Shown here in pieces: positions 17,401 through 25,914 of a stretch of DNA of 64,000 bases. The notes below the pieces were generated by a model. That model was not told where the DNA came from. It worked only from the letters and a program-made list of their open reading frames with translations, and made no database searches. The position numbers and the translations under genes are program-made. This DNA is from Burkholderia cenocepacia. GTDB lineage: Bacteria > Pseudomonadota > Gammaproteobacteria > Burkholderiales > Burkholderiaceae. The stretch spans positions 930,001 to 994,000 of the forward strand of contig NZ_UAQZ01000012.1 in NCBI RefSeq assembly GCF_900446215.1, written 5' to 3'. Numbering within the stretch: position 1 is the stretch's first letter; each line of letters starts with the position of its first letter.

Positions 17401-17633
17401 TCAGCAACGGCGCGGGTTCGGCCAGCCAGCACGCGATCGGTACGGGCGTGATCGGCGGGATGATCACGGCGACGTTCCTCGCGATCTTCATGATCCCGAT
17501 GTTCTTCGTGAAGATCCGCGCGATCTTCAGCGGCGAGAAGGAAGACGTCGACGAGGCGCTGCGCCTGGCTCAGGAGCACTCGCACCACGAAGAGAAGCCG
17601 GGCAACGGCGACGAAGGCAACAAGGGACAGTGA
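14433..17633 (+). CDS. bpeB: RND multidrug efflux transporter (HAE-1 family, AcrB/BpeB type)
   Basis: This is the 1066-residue proton/drug antiporter of the inner membrane, the usual length for AcrB. The first membrane helix is FIDRPIFAWVIAIILML, with the conserved FxDRPIFAxV start. The TM4 proton-relay Asp pair is present in GLLVDDAIVVVENVER, and the TM10 Lys is in TVGLSAKNAILIVEFA. Large periplasmic loops lie after TM1 and TM7. The gene lies between the adaptor and the channel in the standard order. The stop overlaps the channel start (TGATG), which suggests translational coupling. Homologues in Burkholderia export aminoglycosides, macrolides, fluoroquinolones or acyl-homoserine lactones, and the substrate set here cannot be inferred from sequence alone. 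Confidence 0.96.
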   Translation: MAKFFIDRPIFAWVIAIILMLAGVAAIFTLPISQYPTIAPPSIQITANYPGASAKTVEDTVTQVIEQQMSGLDNFLYMSSTSDDSGNATITLTFAPGTNADIAQVQVQNKLSLATPVLPQVVQQLGLSVTKSSSSFLLVLAFNSEDGSMNKYDLANFVASHVKDPISRLNGVGTVTLFGSQYAMRIWLDPNRLTNYGLTPVDVSSAITAQNVQIAGGQIGGTPATPGTVLQATITESTLLQTPEQFGNILLKVNQDGSQVRLKDVAQIGLGGENYNFDTKYNGQPTAALGIQLATNANALATAKAVRAKIDELAPFFPHGLVVKYPYDTTPFVKLSIEEVVKTLLEGIVLVFLVMYLFLQNLRATIIPTIAVPVVLLGTFAIMSMVGFSINTLSMFGLVLAIGLLVDDAIVVVENVERVMAEEGLSPKEATRKAMGQITGALVGVALVLSAVFVPVAFSGGSVGAIYRQFSLTIVSAMVLSVLVALILTPALCATILKPIPQGHHEEKKGFFGWFNRTFNNSRDKYHVGVHHVIKRSGRWLIIYLVVIVAVGLLFVRLPKSFLPDEDQGLMFVIVQTPSGSTQETTAKTLANISDYLLKDEKEIVESAFTVNGFSFAGRGQNSGLVFVRLKDYSQRQHANQKVQALIGRMFGRYGSYKDALVIPFNPPSIPELGTAAGFDFELTDNAGLGHDALMAARNQLLGMASKDPTLQGVRPNGLNDTPQYKVNIDREKANALGVTADAIDQTFSIAWASKYVNNFLDTDGRIKKVYVQADAPFRMTPEDMNIWYVRNGSGGMVPFSAFATGHWTYGSPKLERYNGVSAMEIQGQAAPGKSTGQAMAAMETLAKKLPVGIGYSWTGLSFQEIQSGSQAPILYAISILVVFLCLAALYESWSIPFSVIMVVPLGVIGALLAATMRGLENDVFFQVGLLTTVGLSAKNAILIVEFARELQQTEKMGPIEAALEAARLRLRPILMTSLAFILGVMPLAISNGAGSASQHAIGTGVIGGMITATFLAIFMIPMFFVKIRAIFSGEKEDVDEALRLAQEHSHHEEKPGNGDEGNKGQ

Positions 17634-19156
17634 TGATGCAAAAACACGCTTTGACTGCAATCGCAGTCGCGCTCTTTGCCACGGGCTGCACGATGGCGCC
17701 GCACTACAAGCGGCCCGACGCACCCGTCGCGCAGGCGTACCCGGCCAGCGGCGTCTACGCGACGCAGCCGGGCGCGGCCGGCGCGCGCAGCGCGAATGGC
17801 CAGGCGGCGACTGCCATCGGCTGGCGCGAATTCTTCGTCGATCCGCGCCTGCAGCGGCTGATCGAGATCGCGCTGAAAAACAACCGAGACCTGCGCGTAT
17901 CGGTGCTCAATATCGAGGCCGCGCGTGCGCAGTACCAGATCACGCGTGCGGGGCTGTTCCCGACGCTCGACGGTACGGGTACGGGCAACCGTCAGCGTTT
18001 GCCGAATTCGCTGACGGCCGTGCCGGGCCGGAACATCACGACGACCTACAACGTCGGGCTGTCCGCGTCATGGGAACTCGACCTGTTCGGCCGCGTGCAG
18101 AGCCTGAAGGATCAGGCGCTCGCGCAATACCTGTCGACGTCGTACGCGCGGCAGGCGTCCGAGATCTCGCTGGTGTCGCAGGTCGCGGATCAATATCTGA
18201 CGCTGCTGTCGACCGATGATCTGCTGAAGGTCACGGAGGACACGCTGAAGACCGCGCAGGCATCGTACGACCTGACCAAGCTGCAGTTCGACAACGGCAC
18301 GGGCTCCGAGCTCGAGCTGCGTCAGGCGCAGACGGTGGTCGAGACGGCGCTCGCGAACCAGCAGGCGCAGGCGCGAGCCCGCGCGCAGGCGCTGAACGCG
18401 CTGGTGCTGCTGATCGGCGAGCCGCTGCCGGACGATCTGCCGGCGGGCATGCCGCTCGATGCGCAGAACCTGCTGACGGACGTGCCGGCCGGGTTGCCGT
18501 CGGACCTGCTGACGCGTCGTCCTGACGTGATGCAGGCCGAGCAGACGCTGCTGGCCGCGAATGCGAACATCGGCGCGGCGCGCGCGGCGTTCTTCCCGAA
18601 GATTTCGCTGACGGGCGCGTTCGGCACCGCGAGCCCGACGCTGGGCGGCCTGTTCAAGGCCGGCACGGCGGCGTGGTCGTTCGCGCCGAGCATCGCGCTG
18701 CCGATCTTCGAAGGCGGGCAGAACATCGCGAACCTCGATCTCGCGAACGTGCAGAAGCGCATCGAGATCGCGAACTACGAGAAGGCGATCCAGTCGGCGT
18801 TCCGCGAAGTGTCGGATGGTCTGGCCGCACGCGGCACGTACGACCAGCAGATCGCGGCGCTCGAGCGCAACGAGCACGCGCAGCAGCGACGCTTCGATCT
18901 GTCGGACCTGCGCTACAAGAACGGTGTCGACAGCTATCTGTCGGTGCTGACCGCGCAGACGGATCTGTACGCCGCGCAGCAGTCGCTGATCAGCGCACGT
19001 CTGGCACGCTGGACGAATCTGGTCGACCTGTACCGCGCACTGGGCGGCGGGTGGATCCAGCGCGCCGGCGAGACGCCGCGCGCGCCGGATGCGCCGGTCG
19101 ATTACGACAAGGCGGCTGCGCCGGCGCCCGCGTCGGCAACCGCGACGAACGGGTAA
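17633..19156 (+). CDS. oprB: Outer-membrane efflux channel (OprM/NodT family) of the RND system
   Basis: This is a 507-residue TolC-like lipoprotein. Three candidate starts (GTG 17630, ATG 17633, ATG 17636) cluster at the pump stop. I chose the ATG that overlaps the TGA, and the GGGA ribosome site fits 17633 or 17636. The lipobox is FATGC (Cys near residue 19), followed by TMAPHYKRPDAP. Two outer-membrane efflux protein repeats are visible, starting near LIEIALKNNRDLRVSVLN and in LLTRRPDVMQAEQTLLAANAN, with IGAARAAFFPKISL. It forms a trimeric barrel and periplasmic tunnel joined to the adaptor. The C-terminus is rich in Ala/Pro. A strong terminator follows about 65 bases after the stop. Confidence 0.95.
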   Translation: MMQKHALTAIAVALFATGCTMAPHYKRPDAPVAQAYPASGVYATQPGAAGARSANGQAATAIGWREFFVDPRLQRLIEIALKNNRDLRVSVLNIEAARAQYQITRAGLFPTLDGTGTGNRQRLPNSLTAVPGRNITTTYNVGLSASWELDLFGRVQSLKDQALAQYLSTSYARQASEISLVSQVADQYLTLLSTDDLLKVTEDTLKTAQASYDLTKLQFDNGTGSELELRQAQTVVETALANQQAQARARAQALNALVLLIGEPLPDDLPAGMPLDAQNLLTDVPAGLPSDLLTRRPDVMQAEQTLLAANANIGAARAAFFPKISLTGAFGTASPTLGGLFKAGTAAWSFAPSIALPIFEGGQNIANLDLANVQKRIEIANYEKAIQSAFREVSDGLAARGTYDQQIAALERNEHAQQRRFDLSDLRYKNGVDSYLSVLTAQTDLYAAQQSLISARLARWTNLVDLYRALGGGWIQRAGETPRAPDAPVDYDKAAAPAPASATATNG

Positions 19157-19217
19157 GCACCGAGAAGGCAGGCGCGGGTTATCGCGCTTGCGCTTCGAAC
19201 CGGCTGTATGCGGAAAC

Positions 19218-19256
19218 GAGAACGCCACGGACGAAGGTCCGTGGCGTTTTCTTTTG
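19218..19256 (+). terminator. Intrinsic terminator of the RND efflux operon
   Basis: AACGCCACGGAC (19221-19232) pairs with GTCCGTGGCGTT (19237-19248) over a GAAG loop, then a T-rich run. The gap from 19157 to 19530 holds this and one other terminator, and no gene. Confidence 0.9.
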
Positions 19257-19456
19257 TGTTGTCGAATCGTGCGGGGGACGGGCGCTGTCGTCGTGACGAT
19301 GCGTGCGCGGCGTTCCGCTGGTACCGATCACGCCGACCGCACCAACCGCGTCACGCCTGGCGGTCAGTCGGCATTCCGCATCATGCGCCGGCGATCCATC
19401 TGCTCGCGCGAAGCGCGTTCACCCCCGCACCACGCGTGGTCCCGCACCCCCAAAAC

Positions 19457-19484
19457 AAAACGCCACGGCATGCCGTGGCGTTTC
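19457..19484 (-). terminator. Intrinsic terminator of the nucleobase permease gene
   Basis: CGCCACGGCA (19461-19470) is followed directly by TGCCGTGGCG (19471-19480), a 20-base perfect palindrome. It is flanked by A-rich DNA on the left, so the minus-strand transcript ends in a T-run. It can also act on the plus strand. Confidence 0.85.
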
Positions 19485-19530
19485 TCGTTACCGCCGTCAC
19501 CGCTTCGCGCCATCGTCCGGCGCGGCGCGA

Positions 19531-20907
19531 TCAGTGGTGCACGTCGGCGGGCCGCCCGTCGAAGTCGTGTCCCGCGCGCCGAATCTCGCAGCGCGCATCC
19601 TTTTCGCCTTTCACGCCGTTGAACACGATGTTCAGGATCACGGCCGAGGCCGATGCCAGCAGGATGCCGCTATGCAGGATCGGTGCGAGAGCGGGCGGCA
19701 GCTTCGAGAAGAAGTGCGGCGACACGACCGGCACGAGGCCCATGCCGACGCTCACGGCGACGATGAACAGGTTGTGCGAGTTGTTCACGAAGTCGACCTT
19801 CGACAGCACCTTGATGCCGTTCGCGGCGACCATCCCGAACATCACGATGCCTGCGCCGCCGAGCACGAACGGCGGCACCGACGCGACGACCTGCGCCATC
19901 TTCGGGAACAGGCCGAGCAGCACGAGGATCACGCCGCCCGTCGCACACACGAAGCGGCTCTTCACACCCGTCACGCCGATCAGGCCGACGTTCTGCGAGA
20001 ACGACGTATGCGGGAACGAGTTGAAGATGCCGCCGATCAGCGTGCCGAGGCCGTCGACGCGCAGGCCGCGCACGAGGCGCTCCTGATTGACCGGGCGATC
20101 GACCATGTCGCCGACCGCGAGGAACATGCCGGTCGATTCGATGAACGTGACGAACATCACCGTGACCATCGTCACGATCGACAGCGGATCGAAGTGCGGC
20201 AGGCCGAAGTGGAACGGCATCACGAAGCCGACCCACGGCGCATGCGCGACGCCGTCGGTGTTCACGCGGCCGATCGCGAAGGCGATCGCGAAGCCGGCGA
20301 CGATGCCGAGCAGCACCGAGATGTTCGCGACGAAACCGCGGCCGTACTTGTTGATCAGCAGGATCAGCGTGAGCACGAGCAGCGACAGGCCGAGATAGAC
20401 CGGGCTGCCGTACTCGGGGTTGCCGACGCCGCCGGCTGCCCAGTTGATGCCCACTTCCATCAGCGACAGCCCGATCACGGCGATCACCGTGCCGACGACC
20501 ACCGGCGGGAAGAACCGCAATAGCTTGCCGATCATCGGCGCGAGCACGATGCCGATGATGCCGGCCGCGATGGTCGAGCCGAAGATGTCGAGAATGCCGA
20601 GGCCGGGGTTCGTGCCGATCGCGATCATCGGGCCGACGGCCGCGAACGTGCAGCCCATGATGACGGGCAGGCGGATCCCGAAGATCCACAGGCCGAGCGT
20701 CTGGATCAGCGTGGCGATGCCGCACGAAAACAGATCGGCGCTGATCAGGAACGCGATCTGGTCTTTCGGCAGCTTGAGCGCGGCGCCGACGATAAGCGGC
20801 ACGGCGACGGCGCCGGCGTACATGACGAGGACGTGTTGCAGGCCAAGCGTTACCAGCTTGCCGGTCGGCAGCACCTCATCGCACGGATGGACCGTGTTCG
20901 ATTGCAT
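19531..20907 (-). CDS. NCS2-family nucleobase:cation symporter (xanthine/uric acid/uracil permease)
   Basis: A 458-residue inner-membrane protein with about 14 hydrophobic segments; the start is the ATG at 20907 (MQSNTVHPCDEV). Family marks are GLQHVLVMYAGAVAVPL in TM1, GCTFAAVGPMI in TM3, FIESTGMFLAVGD (with the substrate-contacting Glu of TM8) and SVPPFVLGGAGIVMFGMV in TM10. The long QH-containing first segment and this motif set are of the xanthine/urate (XanQ/UacT) rather than UraA type, but I would not fix the substrate. The gene is alone, with no purine-degrading enzymes beside it and no recognisable purine riboswitch in the leader. A palindromic terminator follows the stop. Confidence 0.9.
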   Translation of the reverse strand: MQSNTVHPCDEVLPTGKLVTLGLQHVLVMYAGAVAVPLIVGAALKLPKDQIAFLISADLFSCGIATLIQTLGLWIFGIRLPVIMGCTFAAVGPMIAIGTNPGLGILDIFGSTIAAGIIGIVLAPMIGKLLRFFPPVVVGTVIAVIGLSLMEVGINWAAGGVGNPEYGSPVYLGLSLLVLTLILLINKYGRGFVANISVLLGIVAGFAIAFAIGRVNTDGVAHAPWVGFVMPFHFGLPHFDPLSIVTMVTVMFVTFIESTGMFLAVGDMVDRPVNQERLVRGLRVDGLGTLIGGIFNSFPHTSFSQNVGLIGVTGVKSRFVCATGGVILVLLGLFPKMAQVVASVPPFVLGGAGIVMFGMVAANGIKVLSKVDFVNNSHNLFIVAVSVGMGLVPVVSPHFFSKLPPALAPILHSGILLASASAVILNIVFNGVKGEKDARCEIRRAGHDFDGRPADVHH

Positions 20908-21345
20908 CTGTCTCACTCCATGATCTTGTTTTCGGGGTGATACGAAGTTATTCGGAATGAATCCATGCAACAAGAGCACTGGGTTCTATTCCGTTCTTTG
21001 CTGGTTCGATATGCCATTTCGGCATGGAGCAGGGGGGCGATCATCGGGAAACTGCCGCAGGAGTGAGGTTCACCGGTTTTATAGCGCTTCAAAATAGCGC
21101 CGGCCCCCATGTCAAATATGGGCCGCTTTATGGTGTGTATCGGGTCGGCCGCATAGTGGCAAAAAGGGGGGGGCGGAAAGCGTGCCGGGTTAACCCGCGA
21201 GCGGCCGCTTTTGCGTGCAAGGTGCAGCCCGGTCAAACCCGCCGGCCGAGCGCCGTTTCGACGCGTCGACGTGACGGCAAAAAACGGGGCGCACATCGCG
21301 ATCCCGTTATCATCGACATCCGTTCATACGAATCCCCCTCACGTC
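20908..21345. other. Divergent intergenic region between permease and FGGY kinase
   Basis: This 438-base region has no credible gene. It holds a direct repeat ATAGCGC at 21081-21087 and 21094-21100, and an imperfect stem GGCCCCCAT...ATGGGCC near 21102-21124. On the minus strand a TTGACA hexamer is readable at 21115-21110, without a well-spaced -10. It presumably carries the promoters of both genes. Confidence 0.45.
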
Positions 21346-22812
21346 ATGCGCCTGCTCGGAATCGACCTCGGCACCGGCTCCGTCAAACTCGTCACGCTCG
21401 ATGCCGACGGCGTCGAGCGGGCGGTCGCGAGCGAACCTTATGCGTTGTCGTCGCCGCAGCCGGGCTGGGCGGAAATCGCGCCCGACACCTGGTGGCAGGC
21501 GCTGGTGCGCGCGGCCGCGCGGCTGCCGGCCGACGAGCGCGCGCAGGTCGCGGCGATCGGCTTTTCGGGCCAGATGCATGGCGTCGTGCTGATCGACGCG
21601 GCCGGCCAGCCGGTGCGGCCCGCGCTGCTGTGGCCGGACACGCGCGCGGTGCGGGAGGCGGATGCAGCGAGCTGGCCGGCGTCCGGATCGCCCGTCGCCG
21701 GGTTGCCCGTCGCCCCGAATCCCGTCGCGCCCGGCATGGCCGGCCCGCTGTTGCGCTGGCTGGCCACGCACGAACCCGCTGCGCTGCGCGCCGCGCGCTG
21801 GGCCGTGCAGCCGAAGGACTGGCTGCGCATCGCGCTCGGCGGCGATGTCGCGGCCGATCCGAGCGACGCGTGCGCAACCGCGCTCGCGACGCCCGACGGC
21901 GCGTGGGACAACGCATTGATCGACACGCTCGGCTTGCCGACCGACCGCTTCGCGCCGGTGCGTGCGTCCACCGCGCGCTGCGGCGTGCTCGGCGCGCAGG
22001 CTGCCGCCGCGCTCGGCCTGCCGGCCGGCGTGCCGCTCGCGACGGGCGCGGCCGATACCGCGTGCGCGGCGCTCGGCAGCGGGCTGGCCGTCGCAGGCGA
22101 CGCGCTGCTGACGACCGGCAGCGGCGGGCAGATCGTCGTGCTCGCGGACGCGTTGCCGCCCGCGCGGCGCGGCTTGCATCGCTATCGTGCGGCGGCCGGC
22201 GGCGGCTATTACACGATGGCCGCGATGCAGAACGTCGGGCTCGCGCTCGAAGCCGTGCGCGGCTGGCTCGGCTACGCGCGATGGGCCGATGCATATGACG
22301 ATGCGTTCGCGCAGCCGGCGTCGGAGCGGCTGTGCTTCCTGCCTTACCTGACCGGCGAACGTTCGCCATGGATGAACCCCGATGCGCGCGGCGGCTGGCT
22401 CGGCCTCGGGCTCGGCGACACGCGCGGCGCGATGATGCGCGCCGCGTTCGAAGGCGTCGCGTTCGCGTTGCGCGCGGGGCTCGATGCGATCCGCGACGCC
22501 GATCGCCGTGATGCCGTGACGACGCTGCGTCTCGCGGGCGGCGGCTCGGTCGATCCGCGCTGGCGCCAGTTGCTCGCCGACGCGCTCGGCGCGTCGCTGC
22601 ACGCGATCGATTGCCCGAACGCCGCGACGCGCGGCGCCGCGTTGCTCGCAGGCGTCGCGATCGGACATTGGCGTGAAGATGCGTTGCGCGCGCTGGCGCC
22701 GACTGCGTCGCCGGTCGCGACCCCGCACGACGATCGCCGGCTGGCTGCCCGCCACGCGCGCTTCGTCGATCTGTACGTTCGCACGGATGCATGGTTCACG
22801 ACGGGCGTTTAA
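21346..22812 (+). CDS. FGGY-family carbohydrate kinase, xylulokinase-like
   Basis: This 488-residue protein starts at the ATG at 21346 (MRLLGIDLGTGSVKLV) and has no strong ribosome site. It carries the FGGY/XylB features: IDLGTGSVK phosphate loop, GFSGQMHGVVLID (xylulokinase-type sugar-site motif), an Asp-containing ATGAADTACAALGSG where the catalytic Asp is expected, FLPYLTGERSPWMNP, and the C-terminal LRLAGGGSVDPRWRQLLAD adenosine motif. These enzymes phosphorylate a ketopentose or related sugar with ATP. It differs markedly from the canonical xylulokinase at 41414-42895 (for instance, it lacks the KLLWV segment), so the two are unlikely to be redundant. No sugar transporter or dehydrogenase adjoins it. 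Confidence 0.82.
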   Translation: MRLLGIDLGTGSVKLVTLDADGVERAVASEPYALSSPQPGWAEIAPDTWWQALVRAAARLPADERAQVAAIGFSGQMHGVVLIDAAGQPVRPALLWPDTRAVREADAASWPASGSPVAGLPVAPNPVAPGMAGPLLRWLATHEPAALRAARWAVQPKDWLRIALGGDVAADPSDACATALATPDGAWDNALIDTLGLPTDRFAPVRASTARCGVLGAQAAAALGLPAGVPLATGAADTACAALGSGLAVAGDALLTTGSGGQIVVLADALPPARRGLHRYRAAAGGGYYTMAAMQNVGLALEAVRGWLGYARWADAYDDAFAQPASERLCFLPYLTGERSPWMNPDARGGWLGLGLGDTRGAMMRAAFEGVAFALRAGLDAIRDADRRDAVTTLRLAGGGSVDPRWRQLLADALGASLHAIDCPNAATRGAALLAGVAIGHWREDALRALAPTASPVATPHDDRRLAARHARFVDLYVRTDAWFTTGV

Positions 22813-23026
22813 ACTCGAGCACTTGTTCTTTTGCGTCAGCGATGACGCATCCTGGCAAGCCGGCGACCGTTTCCCGCACGCGATGCGCGGCGGGAGCGGC
22901 CATCATGGCGAGCACGAGATTCTTTCGCCGTGCCCCGCGGCACGGCTTCGACCGCTTTGCACGAAACCCCGGCCGGCGCCGATCCGCCGGCCCGGGCCGA
23001 TCTCACAGACATACAGGAGTGACACG

Positions 23027-24133
23027 ATGAAGACGAAAGCCGCGATTGCATGGAAGGCCGGTGCGCCGCTCACGATCGAGGAAGTCGATCTCGAAGGGCC
23101 GCGCGCCGGCGAAGTGCTGATCGAAGTGAAGGCGACGGGCATCTGCCACACCGACTACTACACGCTGTCGGGCGCCGATCCGGAAGGGATCTTCCCGGCG
23201 ATCCTCGGCCATGAAGGCGCGGGCGTGGTGGTCGACGTCGGCCCCGGCGTCGGCACCGTGAGGAAGGGCGACCACGTGATTCCGCTCTACACGCCCGAAT
23301 GCCGCGAGTGCAAGTTCTGCCTGTCGCGCAAGACCAACCTGTGCCAGAAGATCCGCGCGACGCAGGGCAAGGGCCTGATGCCGGACGCGACGTCGCGCTT
23401 CTCGCTCGACGGCAAGCCGCTGTTCCACTACATGGGCACGTCGACGTTCTCGAACTACATCGTCGTGCCGGAGATCGCGGTCGCGAAGGTGCGCGAGGAC
23501 GCGCCGTTCGACAAGATCTGCTACATCGGCTGCGGCGTGACGACGGGCGTCGGCGCGGTCGTGTACTCGGCGAAGGTCGAGGCCGGTGCGAACGTGGTCG
23601 TGTTCGGCCTCGGCGGGATCGGCCTGAACGTGATCCAGGGCGCGAAGATGGTCGGCGCGGACAAGATCATCGGCGTCGACATCAACCCGAAGCGCGTCGA
23701 GCTCGCGAAGAAGTTCGGGATGACGCACTTCATCAACCCGAACGAGGTCGAGAACGTCGTCGACCACATCGTGCAGCTGACCGACGGCGGCGCCGACTAC
23801 TCGTTCGAATGCGTCGGCAACGTGAAGCTGATGCGCCAGGCGCTCGAGTGCACGCACAAGGGCTGGGGCCAGTCGTTCATCATCGGCGTGGCGGCAGCGG
23901 GCGAGGAAATCAGCACGCGCCCGTTCCAGCTGGTGACGGGCCGCGAATGGAAGGGCTCGGCGTTCGGCGGCGCACGCGGGCGCACCGACGTGCCGAAGAT
24001 CGTCGACTGGTACATGGAAGGCAAGATCAACATCGACGACCTGATCACGCACACGCTGCCGCTCGAGCGGATCAACGAAGGCTTCGACCTGATGAAGGCC
24101 GGCGAGTCGATCCGCTCGGTCGTGCTGTACTGA
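23027..24133 (+). CDS. frmA: S-(hydroxymethyl)glutathione dehydrogenase (class III alcohol dehydrogenase)
   Basis: This 368-residue zinc enzyme oxidises S-hydroxymethylglutathione, formed from formaldehyde and glutathione, to S-formylglutathione with NAD; it also acts as a nitrosoglutathione reductase. The ATG follows CAGGAGTGACACG. Catalytic-zinc ligands appear in ATGICHTDYYTLSG and LGHEGAG. The structural-zinc Cys set is CRECKFC...NLC. The NAD fold is VVVFGLGGIGLNVIQGAK, and GCGVTTGVGAV is typical of class III. The next gene, 16 bases on, encodes the hydrolase of its product, so the two complete formaldehyde-to-formate conversion. No frmR-type regulator is adjacent. The symbol adhC is also used. 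Confidence 0.96.
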   Translation: MKTKAAIAWKAGAPLTIEEVDLEGPRAGEVLIEVKATGICHTDYYTLSGADPEGIFPAILGHEGAGVVVDVGPGVGTVRKGDHVIPLYTPECRECKFCLSRKTNLCQKIRATQGKGLMPDATSRFSLDGKPLFHYMGTSTFSNYIVVPEIAVAKVREDAPFDKICYIGCGVTTGVGAVVYSAKVEAGANVVVFGLGGIGLNVIQGAKMVGADKIIGVDINPKRVELAKKFGMTHFINPNEVENVVDHIVQLTDGGADYSFECVGNVKLMRQALECTHKGWGQSFIIGVAAAGEEISTRPFQLVTGREWKGSAFGGARGRTDVPKIVDWYMEGKINIDDLITHTLPLERINEGFDLMKAGESIRSVVLY

Positions 24134-24149
24134 CCGGGAGCGAATCGTC

Positions 24150-24998
24150 ATGCTCGAACTCGTTTCCTCGCATGCGTGCCACGGCGGCGAGCAGCGCTTC
24201 TACCGTCACGATTCGGCAGTCATCGGCCTGCCGATGAAGTTCTCGGTGTACCTGCCGCCACAGGCCGCGCACGGCCGCGTGCCGGCGCTGTTCTATCTCG
24301 CCGGGCTCACGAGTACCGACGAGACGTTCGCGATCAAGGCCGGCGCGCAGCAATACGCGGCGCAGCACGGCATCGCGCTCGTGATGCCCGACACGAGCCC
24401 GCGCGGCGCGGGCGTGCCGGGCGAGACCGATGCGTGGGACTTCGGCGTCGGCGCGGGCTTCTACGTCGATGCGACCGAAGCGCCGTGGTCGACGCACTAC
24501 CGGATGGAGTCGTACGTGACGGGCGAGCTGCGCGAGCTCGTCGCGGCCGAACTGCCGATCGACGGCGCGCGGCTCGGCATCTTCGGCCACTCGATGGGCG
24601 GGCACGGCGCGCTGACGCTCGCGTTGCGTCATCCGGGGCTGTACCGGTCGGTGTCGGCGTTCGCGCCGATCGCCGCGCCGACGCGCTGCCCGTGGGGCGA
24701 GAAGGCGTTCTCCGGCTATCTCGGCGCCGATCGCGACGCGTGGAAGGCGCACGACGCGAGCGAGCTGGTCGCGCGCGCCGATGCGCCGAAGTTCGCGGAC
24801 GGCATCCTCGTCGATCAGGGGCTGGCCGATCAGTTCCTCGCGAACCAGCTGAACCCGGACGTATTCGAAGCCGCGTGCGCGAAGGCCGGCCAGCCGCTGA
24901 CGCTGCGCCGCCATCCGGGCTACGACCACGGCTACTACTTCATCTCGACGTTCATCGCCGATCACCTCGCGCATCACGCGCGCGTGCTGGCGCGGTGA
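24150..24998 (+). CDS. fghA: S-formylglutathione hydrolase
   Basis: The 282-residue cytoplasmic serine hydrolase (esterase D family) cleaves S-formylglutathione to formate and glutathione. The start ATG follows GGGAGCG. Sequence marks are FYLAGLTSTDETF near residue 55, the nucleophile elbow GHSMGGHGAL, Asp in DGILVDQGLADQF, and His in GYDHGYYFISTFIADH. Length and motifs match FghA/FrmB closely. It is cotranscribed with the class III dehydrogenase upstream, and a strong hairpin terminator follows. Confidence 0.95.
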   Translation: MLELVSSHACHGGEQRFYRHDSAVIGLPMKFSVYLPPQAAHGRVPALFYLAGLTSTDETFAIKAGAQQYAAQHGIALVMPDTSPRGAGVPGETDAWDFGVGAGFYVDATEAPWSTHYRMESYVTGELRELVAAELPIDGARLGIFGHSMGGHGALTLALRHPGLYRSVSAFAPIAAPTRCPWGEKAFSGYLGADRDAWKAHDASELVARADAPKFADGILVDQGLADQFLANQLNPDVFEAACAKAGQPLTLRRHPGYDHGYYFISTFIADHLAHHARVLAR

Positions 24999-25054
24999 GC
25001 AAGGGCGCAAGCCGGTAACGCACACGGCGCGCCGCACGCGATTGCGAGCGCATG

Positions 25055-25096
25055 AAAAAACGCCGGCGCTGCCCTCGGGCACGCCGGCGTTTTCTT
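25055..25096. terminator. Bidirectional terminator between fghA and znuB
   Basis: A long stem pairs AACGCCGGCG (25059-25068) with CGCCGGCGTT (25082-25091). An inner TGCCC/GGGCA pairing closes a two-base loop. An A-run precedes and a T-run follows, so it can serve both convergent operons. Confidence 0.9.
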
Positions 25097-25131
25097 TGAT
25101 CGGCACCGGGCGGCGATGCGCCGGGCCGCGA

Positions 25132-25914
25132 TCAGTTGCGTCGCAACAGGCTCGCGCCGTACACGAGCGCCGACAGCGCGGTGATCCAGAAGCTCGTCGG
25201 CCAGTCGGTGTGATACGCGAGCACGATGCCGGCCCACGCTTCGAACAGCGCGAACAGCGCGGCGAGCAGCACGCCCGTCGACAGTCGCGTCGACACATTC
25301 TGCGCGGCCGCCGCCGGCCCGACCAGCAGCGTGAACACGAGCAGCACGCCGACGATTTGCGTGGCCGCGGCCACCGCGAGCGCGCACACCGCGAGGAACA
25401 GCATCGACACCGTGCGCAGCGACACGCCCTTGGCTTCGGCCAGTTCGGGCTGCAGCGACGCGAACAGCAACGGCCGCGCGATCAGCGCGAGCGCGGCGAG
25501 GCTCACCGCGCCGATGCCCGCGAGCACCGCGAGCGTGTCGTGGCTGACCGCGAGCACGTTGCCGAACAGCAGTGCGGTGACCTGCGTCGCGAACGACGTG
25601 TAGAAGTGCAGGAACAACAGGCCGAAGCCGAGTGCGCCCGACAGGATCACGCCGATCGCGACGTCGCGGCCCGCGAGCTTTTCGCCGAGCGCGCCCATCC
25701 CGATCCCGGCCGCGAGCGTGAAGCCGACCATCCCCCAGATCGGCGAGACGCCGAGCAGCACCGCGCCCGTCGCGCCGGTGAAGCCGACGTGCGACAGCGC
25801 GTGGCCGGCGAAGGTCTGCCCGCGCAGCACCAGGAAGTAGCCGACGATGCCCGCGAGCACCGCGACGATTCCCGACGCCGCGAAGGCATTGATCATGAAG
25901 TCGTATTCAAACAT
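25132..25914 (-). CDS. znuB: Zinc (metal) ABC transporter permease, ZnuB type
   Basis: A 260-residue integral membrane protein of the ABC-3 family, with about eight helices. I chose the ATG at 25914 (MFEYDFMINAF); an in-frame ATG at 25938 would add eight residues. Both overlap the end of znuC, so translation is coupled. Family segments include FLVLRGQTFAGHALSHVGFTGA (the GHALSHVG cytoplasmic motif that contacts the ATPase) and LVFTLLVGPAAAAQNV. It forms the membrane channel for metal delivered by ZnuA and driven by ZnuC. It is the last gene of the zur-znuACB unit and ends at a shared terminator. Confidence 0.93.
   Translation of the reverse strand: MFEYDFMINAFAASGIVAVLAGIVGYFLVLRGQTFAGHALSHVGFTGATGAVLLGVSPIWGMVGFTLAAGIGMGALGEKLAGRDVAIGVILSGALGFGLLFLHFYTSFATQVTALLFGNVLAVSHDTLAVLAGIGAVSLAALALIARPLLFASLQPELAEAKGVSLRTVSMLFLAVCALAVAAATQIVGVLLVFTLLVGPAAAAQNVSTRLSTGVLLAALFALFEAWAGIVLAYHTDWPTSFWITALSALVYGASLLRRN

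Noticed and set aside
13170..17723. Two long minus-strand open frames opposite the RND adaptor and pump genes.
   Set aside because: Their translations are Arg/His-rich and unstructured, and the plus strand encodes clear RND proteins with correct motifs throughout.
20908..21345. Possible purine riboswitch in front of the nucleobase permease.
   Set aside because: The gap lacks the conserved three-way junction core; only an imperfect stem and a short direct repeat are present.
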